Below the pieces are notes generated by a model. That model ran no database searches, was not told the origin of the DNA, and saw only the letters and a list, made by a program, of their open reading frames with translations. This document shows, piece by piece, positions 34,486 through 45,300 of a stretch of DNA of 64,000 bases. The stretch comes from Sphaerolaimus hirsutus. Its lineage: Eukaryota > Nematoda > Chromadorea > Monhysterida > Sphaerolaimidae. The DNA lies in the NCBI GenBank assembly GCA_964036195.1, contig OZ038452.1, positions 21,897,785-21,961,784 of the forward strand, written 5' to 3'. Both the position numbers and the translations under genes were made by a program. How positions within the stretch are numbered: the first letter of the stretch is position 1; each line of letters starts with the position of its first letter.

Positions 34486-37400
34486 TTACTCCGCTTCCAT
34501 CTCCTCCTCTGGCTCCAAACCTGCCAAAGTTGGAGTCACTGGCGGGGGCGGACTCTGTTCCTCTTGCGGTGGCGGTGACGCGCCAACTACAACAACCTGA
34601 ACAGGTTGCTGCAGCTGCTGTGCGGCCACTTCCTCAGGCTGCTCCTGCTCCTGCTCATCTTCCTGCATGGGCTCAGCAGATTCATTGGCCTCCTCCTGGA
34701 TGGCGTCCATTTGTCTTAGCATCTGCCGGTCTGGGCTCATGGACTGTTGCTGTCGCTCAGCGTCCAACTCGGTGTTCAACTCGCCCGCCATTTGAATTAA
34801 CTCATCCAATTTTTCTCCAATAATTGCATTATTGGCCTCTTCAGTATCTGGCTCTGGTTCTTGCTCTTGCCGTTGACCTTCCATTGCCGGTTCCTGCTGT
34901 TGAGCACCTTGTTCACTTTGCTCCTGTTCCACCTCCATCACTTCCTCCTCCTGGTGCGTTTTCTGTTTGTGTGCCGGTACGGGCGGCGCGTGTTCAGACT
35001 CCGAGGCCGAATCGGTCTCACTCGATCCCGATTTTGACGAACCCGACGAAGAACTAGAGGAAGAGGAAGAACTCGACGAGGGAGAGCGACGACGACCGCG
35101 ATACCGACGCCAAGACCGAGAACAACTCGCTTTTTCATCCGCGCGCGGCTGAACTTTCTCTGACTCCTCCTCCTGCTCTTCGGGCGGCAACATTTGCACG
35201 TCTGGGGAATCGGGAGCGGGAACGACGTCGGCGTCTGGCTGAGGGGACGCTCGCTGTTCGCTCACATCCACCTCCTGAACTTCTTCCGGCGACGGCGGAA
35301 CCTCATTTTCTTCTTCTTCTTGCACGGGCGGAGCGGGTTCTTGCAGATCGACCGGCGCACTTCTCCAGTGGCCCAGAAACCTAGCCAACGGGTCACTCTC
35401 CCACAAATGTCGCTCGTGGTACGCAAAAACGCGTCCCTTTCCTAATTCCACCGCCACAAAACGCCAGAAAAATTCAGAATGCAGCACGGTAGCGGCGTTC
35501 ATGATCACGACTCTGGCCGTTTTGGCGCGAGACGTGGCCACGTTGCACCGCTCCGGCATCGCCAAAAAGCCAATTCTGTCCATCACATCGCGCTCGCGCT
35601 GCGACGGGTGTCCAGTAGCGTCCACGCGCGGCGCGCTACCCCTCACACATGACACAATCACCACGTGCGCTTCACGAGCTTGCGCTCGATCAGCAGTGAT
35701 GACTTTTTTCCGCCAAAACGCTGGGGTCGCTAAATAGCCAGGGAACCCCTCACCCCCTAACAACTGCGCCCAGCTCAATTGCACCAATTCGTCAATCACT
35801 CTTCTCTCCTGCGCTGAATAGAAACACACAATCAGCAGCGAATCGGCGCTTTCTAAATCACTCCACGGAACGACATTCTCGCCCTCGCTGTTCAGCGCCA
35901 AAATGACAAATTGCTGCACAACGCGCACCACAATGTCTACCTCCGTCAAATTTTTAACAGACACGCCCTCGCTCGTTTCAAAACCCATGTGCACGATCAC
36001 AGAAGACAAAGGCACCTGATCGGCACCGCAAGCCATAAGCGGCAAAATATCTCGCCACTGACTGTATTCGTGGAACGCGCGCAATTGGCCATCGTACGCA
36101 GCGACTGAATTCGCTTGAATCAGCGCGTCGTGGCCGCGGAAGACAGTCTCGAGCTTCAGAATTGGGCACAACACACCTTCCACCAACCTGTTGATCAGCG
36201 ATGGATCAGGTTTCAGGATCGGAGCGATCCATGAATGCGGCCTGACCATTCGGGTCAACTGCTTGCTATCCCCAAACAAAAGCACCAAGCCATTGTGGGG
36301 GAGTCGAGCGTTTGAAACAGCGCCAAAAATCGCAGTTTCATCCGCCAAAGACGCCTCGTCCACAAATACCGCGGCATATTTCAAAACTTGCAGTCGCTTA
36401 TCGCGCGATGAATCCAAGGTCACATGGACTTGGCCTGGCTGCAGCACATTCAACACCACCTTATGCAACCTAGTAGCCACCCTAACGAGGCGTCGCATTT
36501 CGCGCTTGTAAATTTTGCCCCACACCTGGTTGTCATCGACAAAGCCAGCCGCGGCCCCCCACGCCTGCACGCCCTCCTCTTGACCATCGTCCAGTGGCAC
36601 CAATTCATCCTCGTCGTCTTCGTCGATGGACAAACGAACCAAAGGCAACTGCGACCGAATGGCTTCGAAAATGTCGGCGGGGTGCTGATTGTTCGCGATG
36701 ATCTCGTTCAAAGTGTCACAAATATGGCGTTGAGCGGTAAAGCGTTCATAAGCAGTTAGCCAGTGGTCATTCAATCGGATCACATGCATGGGCATGTTTT
36801 GCGCGATCAAATTCAGCAGCGGCAATTGCTGGAGCGTCATATCGACGTAGCGATCGTCAACTTCCAACAATGGACTCAGCACGCGAATCGCGAAAGCGGC
36901 GCGCACCTGACAAAAACGCGCATAGCCAGGTGTTTGAAAATTTGGCTTATCATCCATCGCAGTCCACCTCTCCCTACTGCGCAGCAAAACTTCCACGACC
37001 GTTTCCAAATTAGGCAGACCAATGTTTGCCAAACTTTGCAACGATCGTCTGGCAGACTCATCAGCGGCCGAATTCACACTGCAAGTAATCATTGTGGAGT
37101 GGTAAAGCGCATTTTTGTTTGCATCAGAGGGCAATTCCCTCTTCAGCGGGTTCGGCGGGTCATTTTTCTCAGTAAATTTGAACGCAACCGCGTACGCACA
37201 CTGACTTTGCACAGTCGTTTTACCGGAACCGAACGGTGAATCACACATCAACAATAGCGGCGCAGTTTTTCGCACAGACTTGATAACTGACGCAATCACA
37301 CGCCCCTGCCCCTCCTGCGGCCGAAAATCACCCTGCTGCGCTTGCAATAAATCTTCGCATGTGCCTCTGCGCACCTCGGCATACAACCCGTCAGACTCAA

Positions 37401-39042
37401 TTTTTTCGAGCGTGCGCTGCCAATCAGTCTCAACTTGGTTCAACTGCTTGTGCAGCACTACCGCCATTTTGACCTGGTCTTCCACAGCGAGCATTCCGGT
37501 GTTGCTCTCGGTTGGCCGGTAACCACTAGGCCCCATTATGCACAACCGCTCCAAAATTTCCATGCGGCCATTGTAGCTAGGCGACAAAGCGGAACCGCGC
37601 ACCATGTAATCGCAATTAGGCAGCAAATGCGGCGACAGCGCCTGCGGCACCAACACATCCGGTTTGGCGACCAGCTGCACCGCCTCGGCAGTGATGTCGG
37701 CGCTGACCGTACGTAAATTTATTTGCGGGCGGCCAGTCAGAGCGCGCTCTTCCCCCCGGGGATCAGCTTCGACGATTTGTAGCGACGACATGGGCGAAGT
37801 AAAATTCAACATGTAGCCCTGCGCCTTATTCCTGTGCCACTCGGCCGTGTCGCGCATCGCAGCAGCTGGATTCAAATGCACGCGCTCCCACCTAATTATC
37901 GCAATTAATCCCCGCGGCCCATTTTGCCAAGTCACCTGCGCGCGCACCGCTTTCGCCCTAGTCGCTGTGTATCGCAAATGCGCTTCGTGACACACGTTAG
38001 CAGCGGCCAAAAAGATGGAACGAAGCTGCAGCTGAGAGGTGAGGTAATTTCTATTCATTTCGCCCTTCCACTCCATACCAGCCTCAATTTGCCGCGCCGA
38101 AAAAATACGCACGCCATACGCATGACCCCAATAAAAGTTGTTGACTTTGCCGGCGTCATCAAAAGCGTGATATTCTACATGCGCCACACCTAATTGTCCG
38201 GCGTGCGGGTGTATGTCACTTTCCATGACATTTTCGCTGTGCGCAAAAATTAACTTTTCAGGGCCCGGATCCCGCTCGTCGGCGCCTTTGAAGGGGGGTG
38301 CACTAATGTACCGCGAAGGGGTGAACGCTGCCCTCAAACGCAAGTATCTCCACTTGGCCGGATAAGGATGATATCCTTCGCGATTTTCCTGTCCTCTCTG
38401 TGAAATTTCCGATGCTGGCTCATCGACGGAGAGGTCAACCTGTCCTTGCGAAACAATAACAACAGGGCGGCCCAAAAACAATGGCATTTGAGCGTCATTT
38501 TTCATAATTGTGACGCCTCGCAATTCCCAATATTTCGGATTGGCGCTAACCCTACTGATACCAGTCGCGACAAAATGCATGCCGTGGCGGACAAGCGGCA
38601 AAAACATGTCGTAAGCTTCGTTAGCCTCGCGATATTCCCTCAAAATTTTCTGCACCGACCGCTCACGAGCGCGCTCCGCTTTGTTGACCGAATAGGTGAA
38701 AAAGGGATAAGCCGTTTCCGCTTCCGACCACTCCGGATAACTTTCCAAAAGCGCCTGCGCATCGCCGTCGAAACGAATGTGGCATTGATAACTGGTAGGA
38801 CGCTGCTCGTTACCGACGTGAACTCGATCCACTATTCCCGACAACTTCTGGTTGATGACAAATTCAGGACAAGTCGATCGGGCGTTTCGAGGAGGATTGT
38901 AGGGCAGCGGCGGAATAGTGTCACCGCCCTGTTTTCCATGAGAAGTCCACGACTTGAGCGGCGCTTTGGCTATGCGCCCGCCACGATACGAACTGGAACT
39001 CGCTCCATACCCACCCATGGGTACGCCACCCGAACTAGTCAT
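34486..39042 (-). CDS. Superfamily 1 (UPF1/DNA2-like) helicase of the retrotransposon
   Basis: One uninterrupted ATG frame of 1518 codons lies between integrase and the 3-prime LTR. Helicase motifs appear in order: Walker A PFGSGKTT (about 603-610), Walker B VFVDEAS (892-898), motif III FGDSKQL (923-929), a region with ETVFRG (965-970), motif V-like AQAREAHVVIVSCVRG (1120-1135) and motif VI NVATSRAK (1167-1174). This is the UPF1/DNA2 branch of SF1, ATP-driven enzymes that unwind or translocate on RNA or DNA. The first 580 residues have no domain I recognise. The last 300 are acidic and Gln/Glu/Pro-rich with an Arg/Ser stretch and a 13-residue serine run. It has its own ATG, 532 bases after the integrase stop, so it probably needs its own spliced or internal transcript. 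The role is unknown; no env-type features are seen. Confidence 0.9.
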   Translation of the reverse strand: MTSSGGVPMGGYGASSSSYRGGRIAKAPLKSWTSHGKQGGDTIPPLPYNPPRNARSTCPEFVINQKLSGIVDRVHVGNEQRPTSYQCHIRFDGDAQALLESYPEWSEAETAYPFFTYSVNKAERARERSVQKILREYREANEAYDMFLPLVRHGMHFVATGISRVSANPKYWELRGVTIMKNDAQMPLFLGRPVVIVSQGQVDLSVDEPASEISQRGQENREGYHPYPAKWRYLRLRAAFTPSRYISAPPFKGADERDPGPEKLIFAHSENVMESDIHPHAGQLGVAHVEYHAFDDAGKVNNFYWGHAYGVRIFSARQIEAGMEWKGEMNRNYLTSQLQLRSIFLAAANVCHEAHLRYTATRAKAVRAQVTWQNGPRGLIAIIRWERVHLNPAAAMRDTAEWHRNKAQGYMLNFTSPMSSLQIVEADPRGEERALTGRPQINLRTVSADITAEAVQLVAKPDVLVPQALSPHLLPNCDYMVRGSALSPSYNGRMEILERLCIMGPSGYRPTESNTGMLAVEDQVKMAVVLHKQLNQVETDWQRTLEKIESDGLYAEVRRGTCEDLLQAQQGDFRPQEGQGRVIASVIKSVRKTAPLLLMCDSPFGSGKTTVQSQCAYAVAFKFTEKNDPPNPLKRELPSDANKNALYHSTMITCSVNSAADESARRSLQSLANIGLPNLETVVEVLLRSRERWTAMDDKPNFQTPGYARFCQVRAAFAIRVLSPLLEVDDRYVDMTLQQLPLLNLIAQNMPMHVIRLNDHWLTAYERFTAQRHICDTLNEIIANNQHPADIFEAIRSQLPLVRLSIDEDDEDELVPLDDGQEEGVQAWGAAAGFVDDNQVWGKIYKREMRRLVRVATRLHKVVLNVLQPGQVHVTLDSSRDKRLQVLKYAAVFVDEASLADETAIFGAVSNARLPHNGLVLLFGDSKQLTRMVRPHSWIAPILKPDPSLINRLVEGVLCPILKLETVFRGHDALIQANSVAAYDGQLRAFHEYSQWRDILPLMACGADQVPLSSVIVHMGFETSEGVSVKNLTEVDIVVRVVQQFVILALNSEGENVVPWSDLESADSLLIVCFYSAQERRVIDELVQLSWAQLLGGEGFPGYLATPAFWRKKVITADRAQAREAHVVIVSCVRGSAPRVDATGHPSQRERDVMDRIGFLAMPERCNVATSRAKTARVVIMNAATVLHSEFFWRFVAVELGKGRVFAYHERHLWESDPLARFLGHWRSAPVDLQEPAPPVQEEEENEVPPSPEEVQEVDVSEQRASPQPDADVVPAPDSPDVQMLPPEEQEEESEKVQPRADEKASCSRSWRRYRGRRRSPSSSSSSSSSSSSGSSKSGSSETDSASESEHAPPVPAHKQKTHQEEEVMEVEQEQSEQGAQQQEPAMEGQRQEQEPEPDTEEANNAIIGEKLDELIQMAGELNTELDAERQQQSMSPDRQMLRQMDAIQEEANESAEPMQEDEQEQEQPEEVAAQQLQQPVQVVVVGASPPPQEEQSPPPPVTPTLAGLEPEEEMEAE

Positions 39043-39574
39043 ATTTCACACTTCAAAGTAGAGCACCGGAAAACACAACTTATTGCTACTTAAAATGCGC
39101 CACCCAGAATGTCGGCACCGAAATGCACGAAGGTCTGAGCGACACCCTAATCGAAAAGTTGCGAATTATTTTCAACGCACTACGTTGAACGTATTGCGCC
39201 AAAAATAATTTTTATTTTGTTGCGAAACGGGCGAAAATGAGAATGAAATTAAAGAACAAATTTAGAACGAAATAAATGCGATGGTATGAACAACTAACGA
39301 ATTAAACTTGCGGCGATAATTAGAAACGAACAATTAATAACACCGATAAAATTTTCGCGCTTTACCTTTTACATAAAGAATAACTTTTTACACTTTTTAC
39401 CTCAAAATTACCTTGCGCACAATCAAAAATACCAAATTTGCAACCCCGAACTCACCACGAATTGACGGTCAGAATTAAACGCGAATAATCCAAAAATAAA
39501 TTTTAATTGAATTTTCGAACGGAATAATTAACTTGAAGCACTTTAGGTTGAAGAGCGGAAAATCTCGGGGTTTT
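39043..39574 (-). other. Untranslated gap between integrase and helicase ORFs
   Basis: About 530 AT-rich bases with no open frame separate the two ORFs. It is the likely place for a splice acceptor or internal promoter for the helicase ORF; no single site stands out. Confidence 0.45.
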
Positions 39575-42283
39575 TTAACCGAAGATCTGCGAATAAGTGG
39601 GATTAACTGGCTCATTTGTCAATTTAACGCGATCAGCATGAACGGTATAAGTTTTCTTAGACAACCTATTAAACACGGTCACAATGGGATGCACATAATC
39701 TAAACATTCATACGGGCCAATATAATGATGCGTGAATTTCTTAACGCGACCTAACTTTCGAAGAATTCGGGGCGAATAAACACGAACTGATTGACCGGGC
39801 TTCAAATTCAAGCGGCGCGCACTGCGATTTGCATAAAAACACTCTTTTTCTTGCGCGCGCTGTAAAGCCGAATGTGCGGCCGTGCGGACGTCCGAAAGTC
39901 GCGCGTCTAAATTTGACACAAAAGGACTGTACGCCTTCGGCTTATCGGTCTTATCGGTGCCATTTCCCGTCGGCTCGATCATACGCTCCCAAAGTGACGG
40001 AGAATTTGATCCAAATAGCAACGCATATGGTGTCACTTTCATAGAGGGGTGCATAGACGTATTATACGCATAGACAGCGGCGCCTAAGTGTTTGTCCCAA
40101 TCCGAATGCGAGCCATTCACATAATGTGAAATTATTTCCATTAAGACTCCATTCCTACGCTCAACCAAACCATTCCCCTTTGGCGTATAATTGAAACACT
40201 TATGCTGCACTGTATTTAGATAACGTAGCAATTCCGCAAAAATGCCGCCAATGAAGCTTGGTGCATTGTCGGATAAGATTACAGCGGGCACACCAAAAAT
40301 CGGTAACACATGTTGCAAAAACACAATAGCCACAGTATCTTGCTTCAAATTAGGAACAGGCACTGCTAAACCAAAACGCGTACATTGATCCACAAATACC
40401 AATACATGCACATTCCTTTTTTCGGTAATTGGCAATGGCCCTACGGCATCAATCGCAATAAAATCACCAGGAAACTTAGCGATTTTCCGGCTCTGAATTT
40501 GAGTTTTCATTGAGCGGCGCAATCCTTTCTTCGCGTTGCACGAAGGGCAAGTAGAAACCCATCTAGCGCATTCTGGACGCATATTTGTAAACCAAGCAAA
40601 TTCGCGCAATCTTTCAAACGTTTTCATCACACCTAAATGTCCAGCAGTGGGATGATTATGAGCCAATTCTAACACAGTGACAACTAGTGACTGGGGAATG
40701 CACGCAGGGTCGTATTTCCTTTCACCCACTAATATTGACGGGTCTGCATCACGCCTGACAACATCAAATTGATCAATGAAAAACGGTGGGGCCCTACGCA
40801 AAGTAGATTCCTCGCACATACGACGAATTGTAATTATATACGGTTCTTCTTTTTGCAAACGCGACAACTCTTCAATTGGAGTAATGGGAGGAGGTAAAGC
40901 ATCGAGTTTTTCCGGTTTCTTAATTAATTGAACAGAACGGCGGCCACCAGCCATTAATTTAGGCGCATCGTCACTTTTGGGCGGCGATTTCAAAGCATTT
41001 TCAGAATTGGACTCCACCTTCTTTTTACTTCGCACACGCATTGTCATTGGATGCGGCGCCCGCACAGTAGCAACGCTTGCCACTGGCAGTTCAGTAGCTA
41101 CCGTAACTAACGGTTCCAAAGACTTCATTTTCGCATGTTTCAGCCAATTTTGAGCAGCAGCCAATCGTGCCATGGCCTTAGCTACCGCTTGACAAGCCAA
41201 ATGTTCCTCAGATGTTAACAACGCCATTTCCTCAGTCAAAATTCTCGCCAATTCATCAACAGGTATATCAAATGCATATTCCTCAAACGCTTCGTCCAAA
41301 TTAACACGCTCATCAAATTCAACGGGTGCATCACGCCGGCGCGACAAAGCATCAGCCAATTCGTTACTTTTCCCACGCAAATGCTTAAAAGTAACTTGAT
41401 ATGATTGAATAGCAAGCGCAAATCGGTGCAAACCCGTATGGGGATGGGTTTCCAAATTTGGATTTTTCACCCATGAAATACTTTTCGCATCAGTCCAAAC
41501 TTCAAACGGCCGGCCCGCTAAATAACAATGCCAATTGCGTATGCTCTCAAAAATAGCACATGCTTCTTGCGTAATTGCAGGCCATCGGGATTGCGCTTCA
41601 GAAAGTTTTCGACTATAAAATGAACACGCATGCAAAGCGGCGGCAGGTTCAGCGCGTTGTACTAAAATGCCAGCTAATGCAACTTTAGAAGCATCGGTAA
41701 TAATTATGAACGGTTTACTGGGATCAGGATACTGTATACAGGGACTTTCAGCCACCATCACTTTCAACTTATTAAAAGCTTCCAAAGCGGCGGGGTTCGC
41801 ATTTAAATCTACGGGAGTACTTCCGCTATACTTTTCAGTTCCTAATTCAGTTTTTGTTCGAGTTAAATTAGACAAAGGAGCGGCATATTCAGCACATTTA
41901 TGAATTAATCTCCGGAAAAACCCAACGGCACCCAAAAACGCTTTAACTTCACGCACACACACAGGTAGCGGCCAGTCACTCAAATACTTTCGCTTATCAT
42001 CCGGTATACAAATCCCTTCACGCCCTACCATATAACCCAGGAATTTAACAGCAGTTGTGCGCGCGAAAAAACACTTTTTTGGGTGTATTTTAAAACTGCT
42101 ACTTATCAAACGCGACAAAACCTGACTTATATCACTCAAATGATCTTCCCATGACCTACTGTAAATGAGCAAATCATCTATATATACCAACACATTTCGA
42201 TGCAATAATCCAGCCATTGTAACTTCAAAACAGCGCTGCGCTAAAGCCGGGGAACACTTTAATCCCATCGGCAAGCGTTTCAT
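39575..42283 (-). CDS. pol: Pol, downstream part: RT, RNase H, integrase
   Basis: The 902-codon frame starts within reverse transcriptase. The RT active site YIDD is at about residues 34-37 (in VLVYIDDLLIYS), preceded by LPMGLKCSPA. An RNase H domain follows (FIIITDASK, EVWTDAKS). The integrase has an HHCC zinc site (HNHPTAGHLG...CPSC) and a DDE core with Asp in AIDAVGPLP, Asp in ILSDNAPSF and Glu in LVERRNG. This order is characteristic of Ty3/gypsy. The frame is shifted by one base from the upstream gag-pol frame, within a run of five T residues near 42385 on the coding strand, in the middle of RT. I interpret that as a disabling mutation or an assembly error. Confidence 0.93.
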   Translation of the reverse strand: MKRLPMGLKCSPALAQRCFEVTMAGLLHRNVLVYIDDLLIYSRSWEDHLSDISQVLSRLISSSFKIHPKKCFFARTTAVKFLGYMVGREGICIPDDKRKYLSDWPLPVCVREVKAFLGAVGFFRRLIHKCAEYAAPLSNLTRTKTELGTEKYSGSTPVDLNANPAALEAFNKLKVMVAESPCIQYPDPSKPFIIITDASKVALAGILVQRAEPAAALHACSFYSRKLSEAQSRWPAITQEACAIFESIRNWHCYLAGRPFEVWTDAKSISWVKNPNLETHPHTGLHRFALAIQSYQVTFKHLRGKSNELADALSRRRDAPVEFDERVNLDEAFEEYAFDIPVDELARILTEEMALLTSEEHLACQAVAKAMARLAAAQNWLKHAKMKSLEPLVTVATELPVASVATVRAPHPMTMRVRSKKKVESNSENALKSPPKSDDAPKLMAGGRRSVQLIKKPEKLDALPPPITPIEELSRLQKEEPYIITIRRMCEESTLRRAPPFFIDQFDVVRRDADPSILVGERKYDPACIPQSLVVTVLELAHNHPTAGHLGVMKTFERLREFAWFTNMRPECARWVSTCPSCNAKKGLRRSMKTQIQSRKIAKFPGDFIAIDAVGPLPITEKRNVHVLVFVDQCTRFGLAVPVPNLKQDTVAIVFLQHVLPIFGVPAVILSDNAPSFIGGIFAELLRYLNTVQHKCFNYTPKGNGLVERRNGVLMEIISHYVNGSHSDWDKHLGAAVYAYNTSMHPSMKVTPYALLFGSNSPSLWERMIEPTGNGTDKTDKPKAYSPFVSNLDARLSDVRTAAHSALQRAQEKECFYANRSARRLNLKPGQSVRVYSPRILRKLGRVKKFTHHYIGPYECLDYVHPIVTVFNRLSKKTYTVHADRVKLTNEPVNPTYSQIFG

Positions 42284-42377
42284 CTGAAATTGACCAAAAC
42301 AATTACGAAACGACGTAATATGTCTATCATCCGGATGCAGCGCAATGTTGTAAAACGCTTGATTGATATCGACACTG

Positions 42378-45300
42378 CTAAAAATATTTGCAACTGTGCA
42401 ATGACTCTATTGTATCGTCTAATCTGGGCAGCGGAAATTGGGGAGCGTGAACTACTGCATTTAATCGTCGATAATCTATCACCATGCGCTTGGCACCATC
42501 CGGCTTAGTAACAACTAATGTCGGCGCGCAGTACGGACTCGTACTGTGTTCAATGACGTCATGCTCAAGCAGGCAACTTAAATGCTTTTCTAAGTACTGC
42601 TGGTCATCCAAACTCAACCTATACATTCGACACGCGACCGGAATTTTACTAGTCAACTGAAGTCGATAATCAACCAATTCACTGTATCCCAAATCATACT
42701 TATCCCTGGCGAAAGCATCCTGATGAGTCAAAATTAACTCTTTTAATTGCTGGCGCTTAATTTCGTCCAATTCAACCGGTACTTCAAAATCCATTTCCCT
42801 CCCATCGGCACAAACCACTTTCCTAGTCGTATTCGCCGCTTTTGAAGGTACAGTGCCCTTCGTTGGTACTTTTTCCTCACTAGCTTCAAGTATAGTATCG
42901 GTAAAACTCATATCACGCTCGCGGCACTCTCGCACCCACTCAGCAGGCGGATCACCTCGACGCACTTGTAAAACACACTCCACTGGCTCTACGATGGCAA
43001 TTTTCTGGCCCACCTGCAACTTTACTGGCACCTCAGTCACATTAACACACCTCACCGGAAATAATTCACTCGCGCTTTCATAAACAGCATTAGCTGCAAA
43101 CACACCCGTTTTCACATGAAATTCGTTCAAAGGCTCAATCGCAAACGTCAATTCATCAATTGGTTCAGATAATTTCGCACTAATTATCGTTTCATGCCGC
43201 GGCTTAATTTCAGTCGGTTCAGTCACAACTGCATAAATATGCCGTTCTTGCACTACAGGCGACGGGTTGTCAAAAGGCACAGTCAACTTTTCACGCGCAT
43301 CGCCACTCTCAATTCGCAACTCACGCGCAGGCATATCAATAACCATATGCCTCAATACATCAGCGCCTAATAAAATGTCGTCCGACAAACCGCTAATCAC
43401 CTGAAATACAATAGAAAACGCTTTCCCGGTAATCATCACTTGAAGTTCCAGCTGACCCTCAATTTGCAATTTGCATTGAGACGCGCTTTGCAATCCCCCC
43501 ACAGGCGTGACCTCATCAAACGCTATGCAATTATTTCGATGCCTAGCCAACACCAGCGGGCTGCACAATGACCTCATCGCACCTGTGTCCAACAGACACC
43601 TTTTGTATTCATTCCCCTCAATTTCTACCGTAATCGACGGACTATAGTAAATTGGCACGAGTTCTTTACGCTTAGCCGTAATACTTTTGATGTTCGCAAT
43701 TTCTTCACTGGTCAGCGTGACTACATTCACCTTTTCCATGACGGCAGAACCTTTAGGAACGCGCAGCGGCGGCAAACGCTTAAATCTACTCACTGGCGTT
43801 TCTTCAATATCGGCGCCATACCCTGAACTGTCAGCGCTAACTGGATTTAACTTTTGCGGCGGTGTCACGGGGGTCGCACCCCTTGCAGGATTGCGCCTAT
43901 TTTCTATCGCTAACATGCGATTTAATTGAACCCGCAACACTCTCATTTTTATCCAATCACACACTGTGAACACTAAATACAACACCAGTTCACACAAAGC
44001 GGGCAGAATATATCTCAAAAACACGGAAGTGCACATTCCAGCGATAAATCCCTCAAGAAAATTTCGCACGGTCAAAATCCACTCATCTGACTCTCCTTTT
44101 TTCTTAACAACGCCACCACTTGGAACACCCAGGGCGTCAACACTTGCAAAAAACGTAAATAGACAGCACAGGAAAAACACACGGTTCAACACACTGGGCA
44201 ACATACTCGGTTCCGACCACGTTCGGTACAAAGTTGGCACGCTCGCTTCACAATAATCGGACAACACATACAATTCAGAGTCAGATGACGTTCGCGACAA
44301 ACTAATGTCCGGCGGTTCACACATAAATGTATGCATGGTCAATTCTAGCAGCGCTTCTAACTTAACGTACGTCAACGTGTCCTCAGGGTCATCATGCGGA
44401 TGCTCATCAGCATGCTCACAAAACCCGCTTATATTCAATCCCTGCAAACCCATGTGTTGCAATTGAGCCCACCACTTTGTTCGAAAAATCATGCTATCTA
44501 ACGAACGCGCATAAACCCAAGGCATAATCCAAGCCTCTCTTTCGAGCATGAATTGATGTTCTTGCGGCGTTATTTCAGGCGGATTGCATGGATCCTCTGC
44601 TTCCTCATCTGAACTTTCAAGACCCGGTACAACCCTAATCATGCGCACATATTCCTTACTTTCTTGCACGCTGCGTGCATGATTCACTGAGTTCGCAGAC
44701 ACGCGCGTCGGATTTAACGCAGTCAATTCAGTTGACGGAGGGGCCGCAATGGCCATTTGCGATGATTGAACTTGTTGCACTGGAGACCAACTAGTAGTTG
44801 ACACTTGCGCGGGAGGGGGATAATACAGGTAAGGCGGCGCTTGCATGGAATATACAGGTTGCTGTGCAGAGCGCATCATATTCGCTGGACCTCTGAAGCT
44901 ATTCATCGGTCGCTGCGGCGGCCCGCGCCGAAAATTTCTAAAGCGCGCTCTTTCCTCTTCTGTCAATTTAGGACAATCAGAGCGAAAGTGATCATCTGCC
45001 CCACATTCATAACAGCCCTCATCAAATTTACGCGGCCTAAATTTGGAAACTGGTTTCGCAGCATTGTTACCTATCAATTGCTTTTCCAAGTCAACTAAAC
45101 GCTTATCCTTATCCTCTAACTGCCTAGAAAGTTCTTCCAATTTCACTCGCTGTTCCTCAAACTTTGGATTTTCCGCCGCCACCGGAACGGGCGGGGAATT
45201 TCCGAAAGCTCCCGCACCCCCTAAAGCAAAAATTCGCTCGATTACCGAATTGGTGGCTTCTGAAACTAATTCAGCGTTGGATTTTGACTTTTTCTTACCA

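Noticed and set aside
38446-39093. 215-codon plus-strand ORF, with others at 36763-37239 and 34530-34823
   Set aside because: They lie antisense to the helicase ORF, whose motifs are clear; these are shadow frames of biased coding DNA.
42370-42400. Programmed ribosomal frameshift in pol
   Set aside because: It lies in the middle of RT, requires +1 movement in a T run and has no evident slippery site plus structure; mutation or assembly error is simpler.
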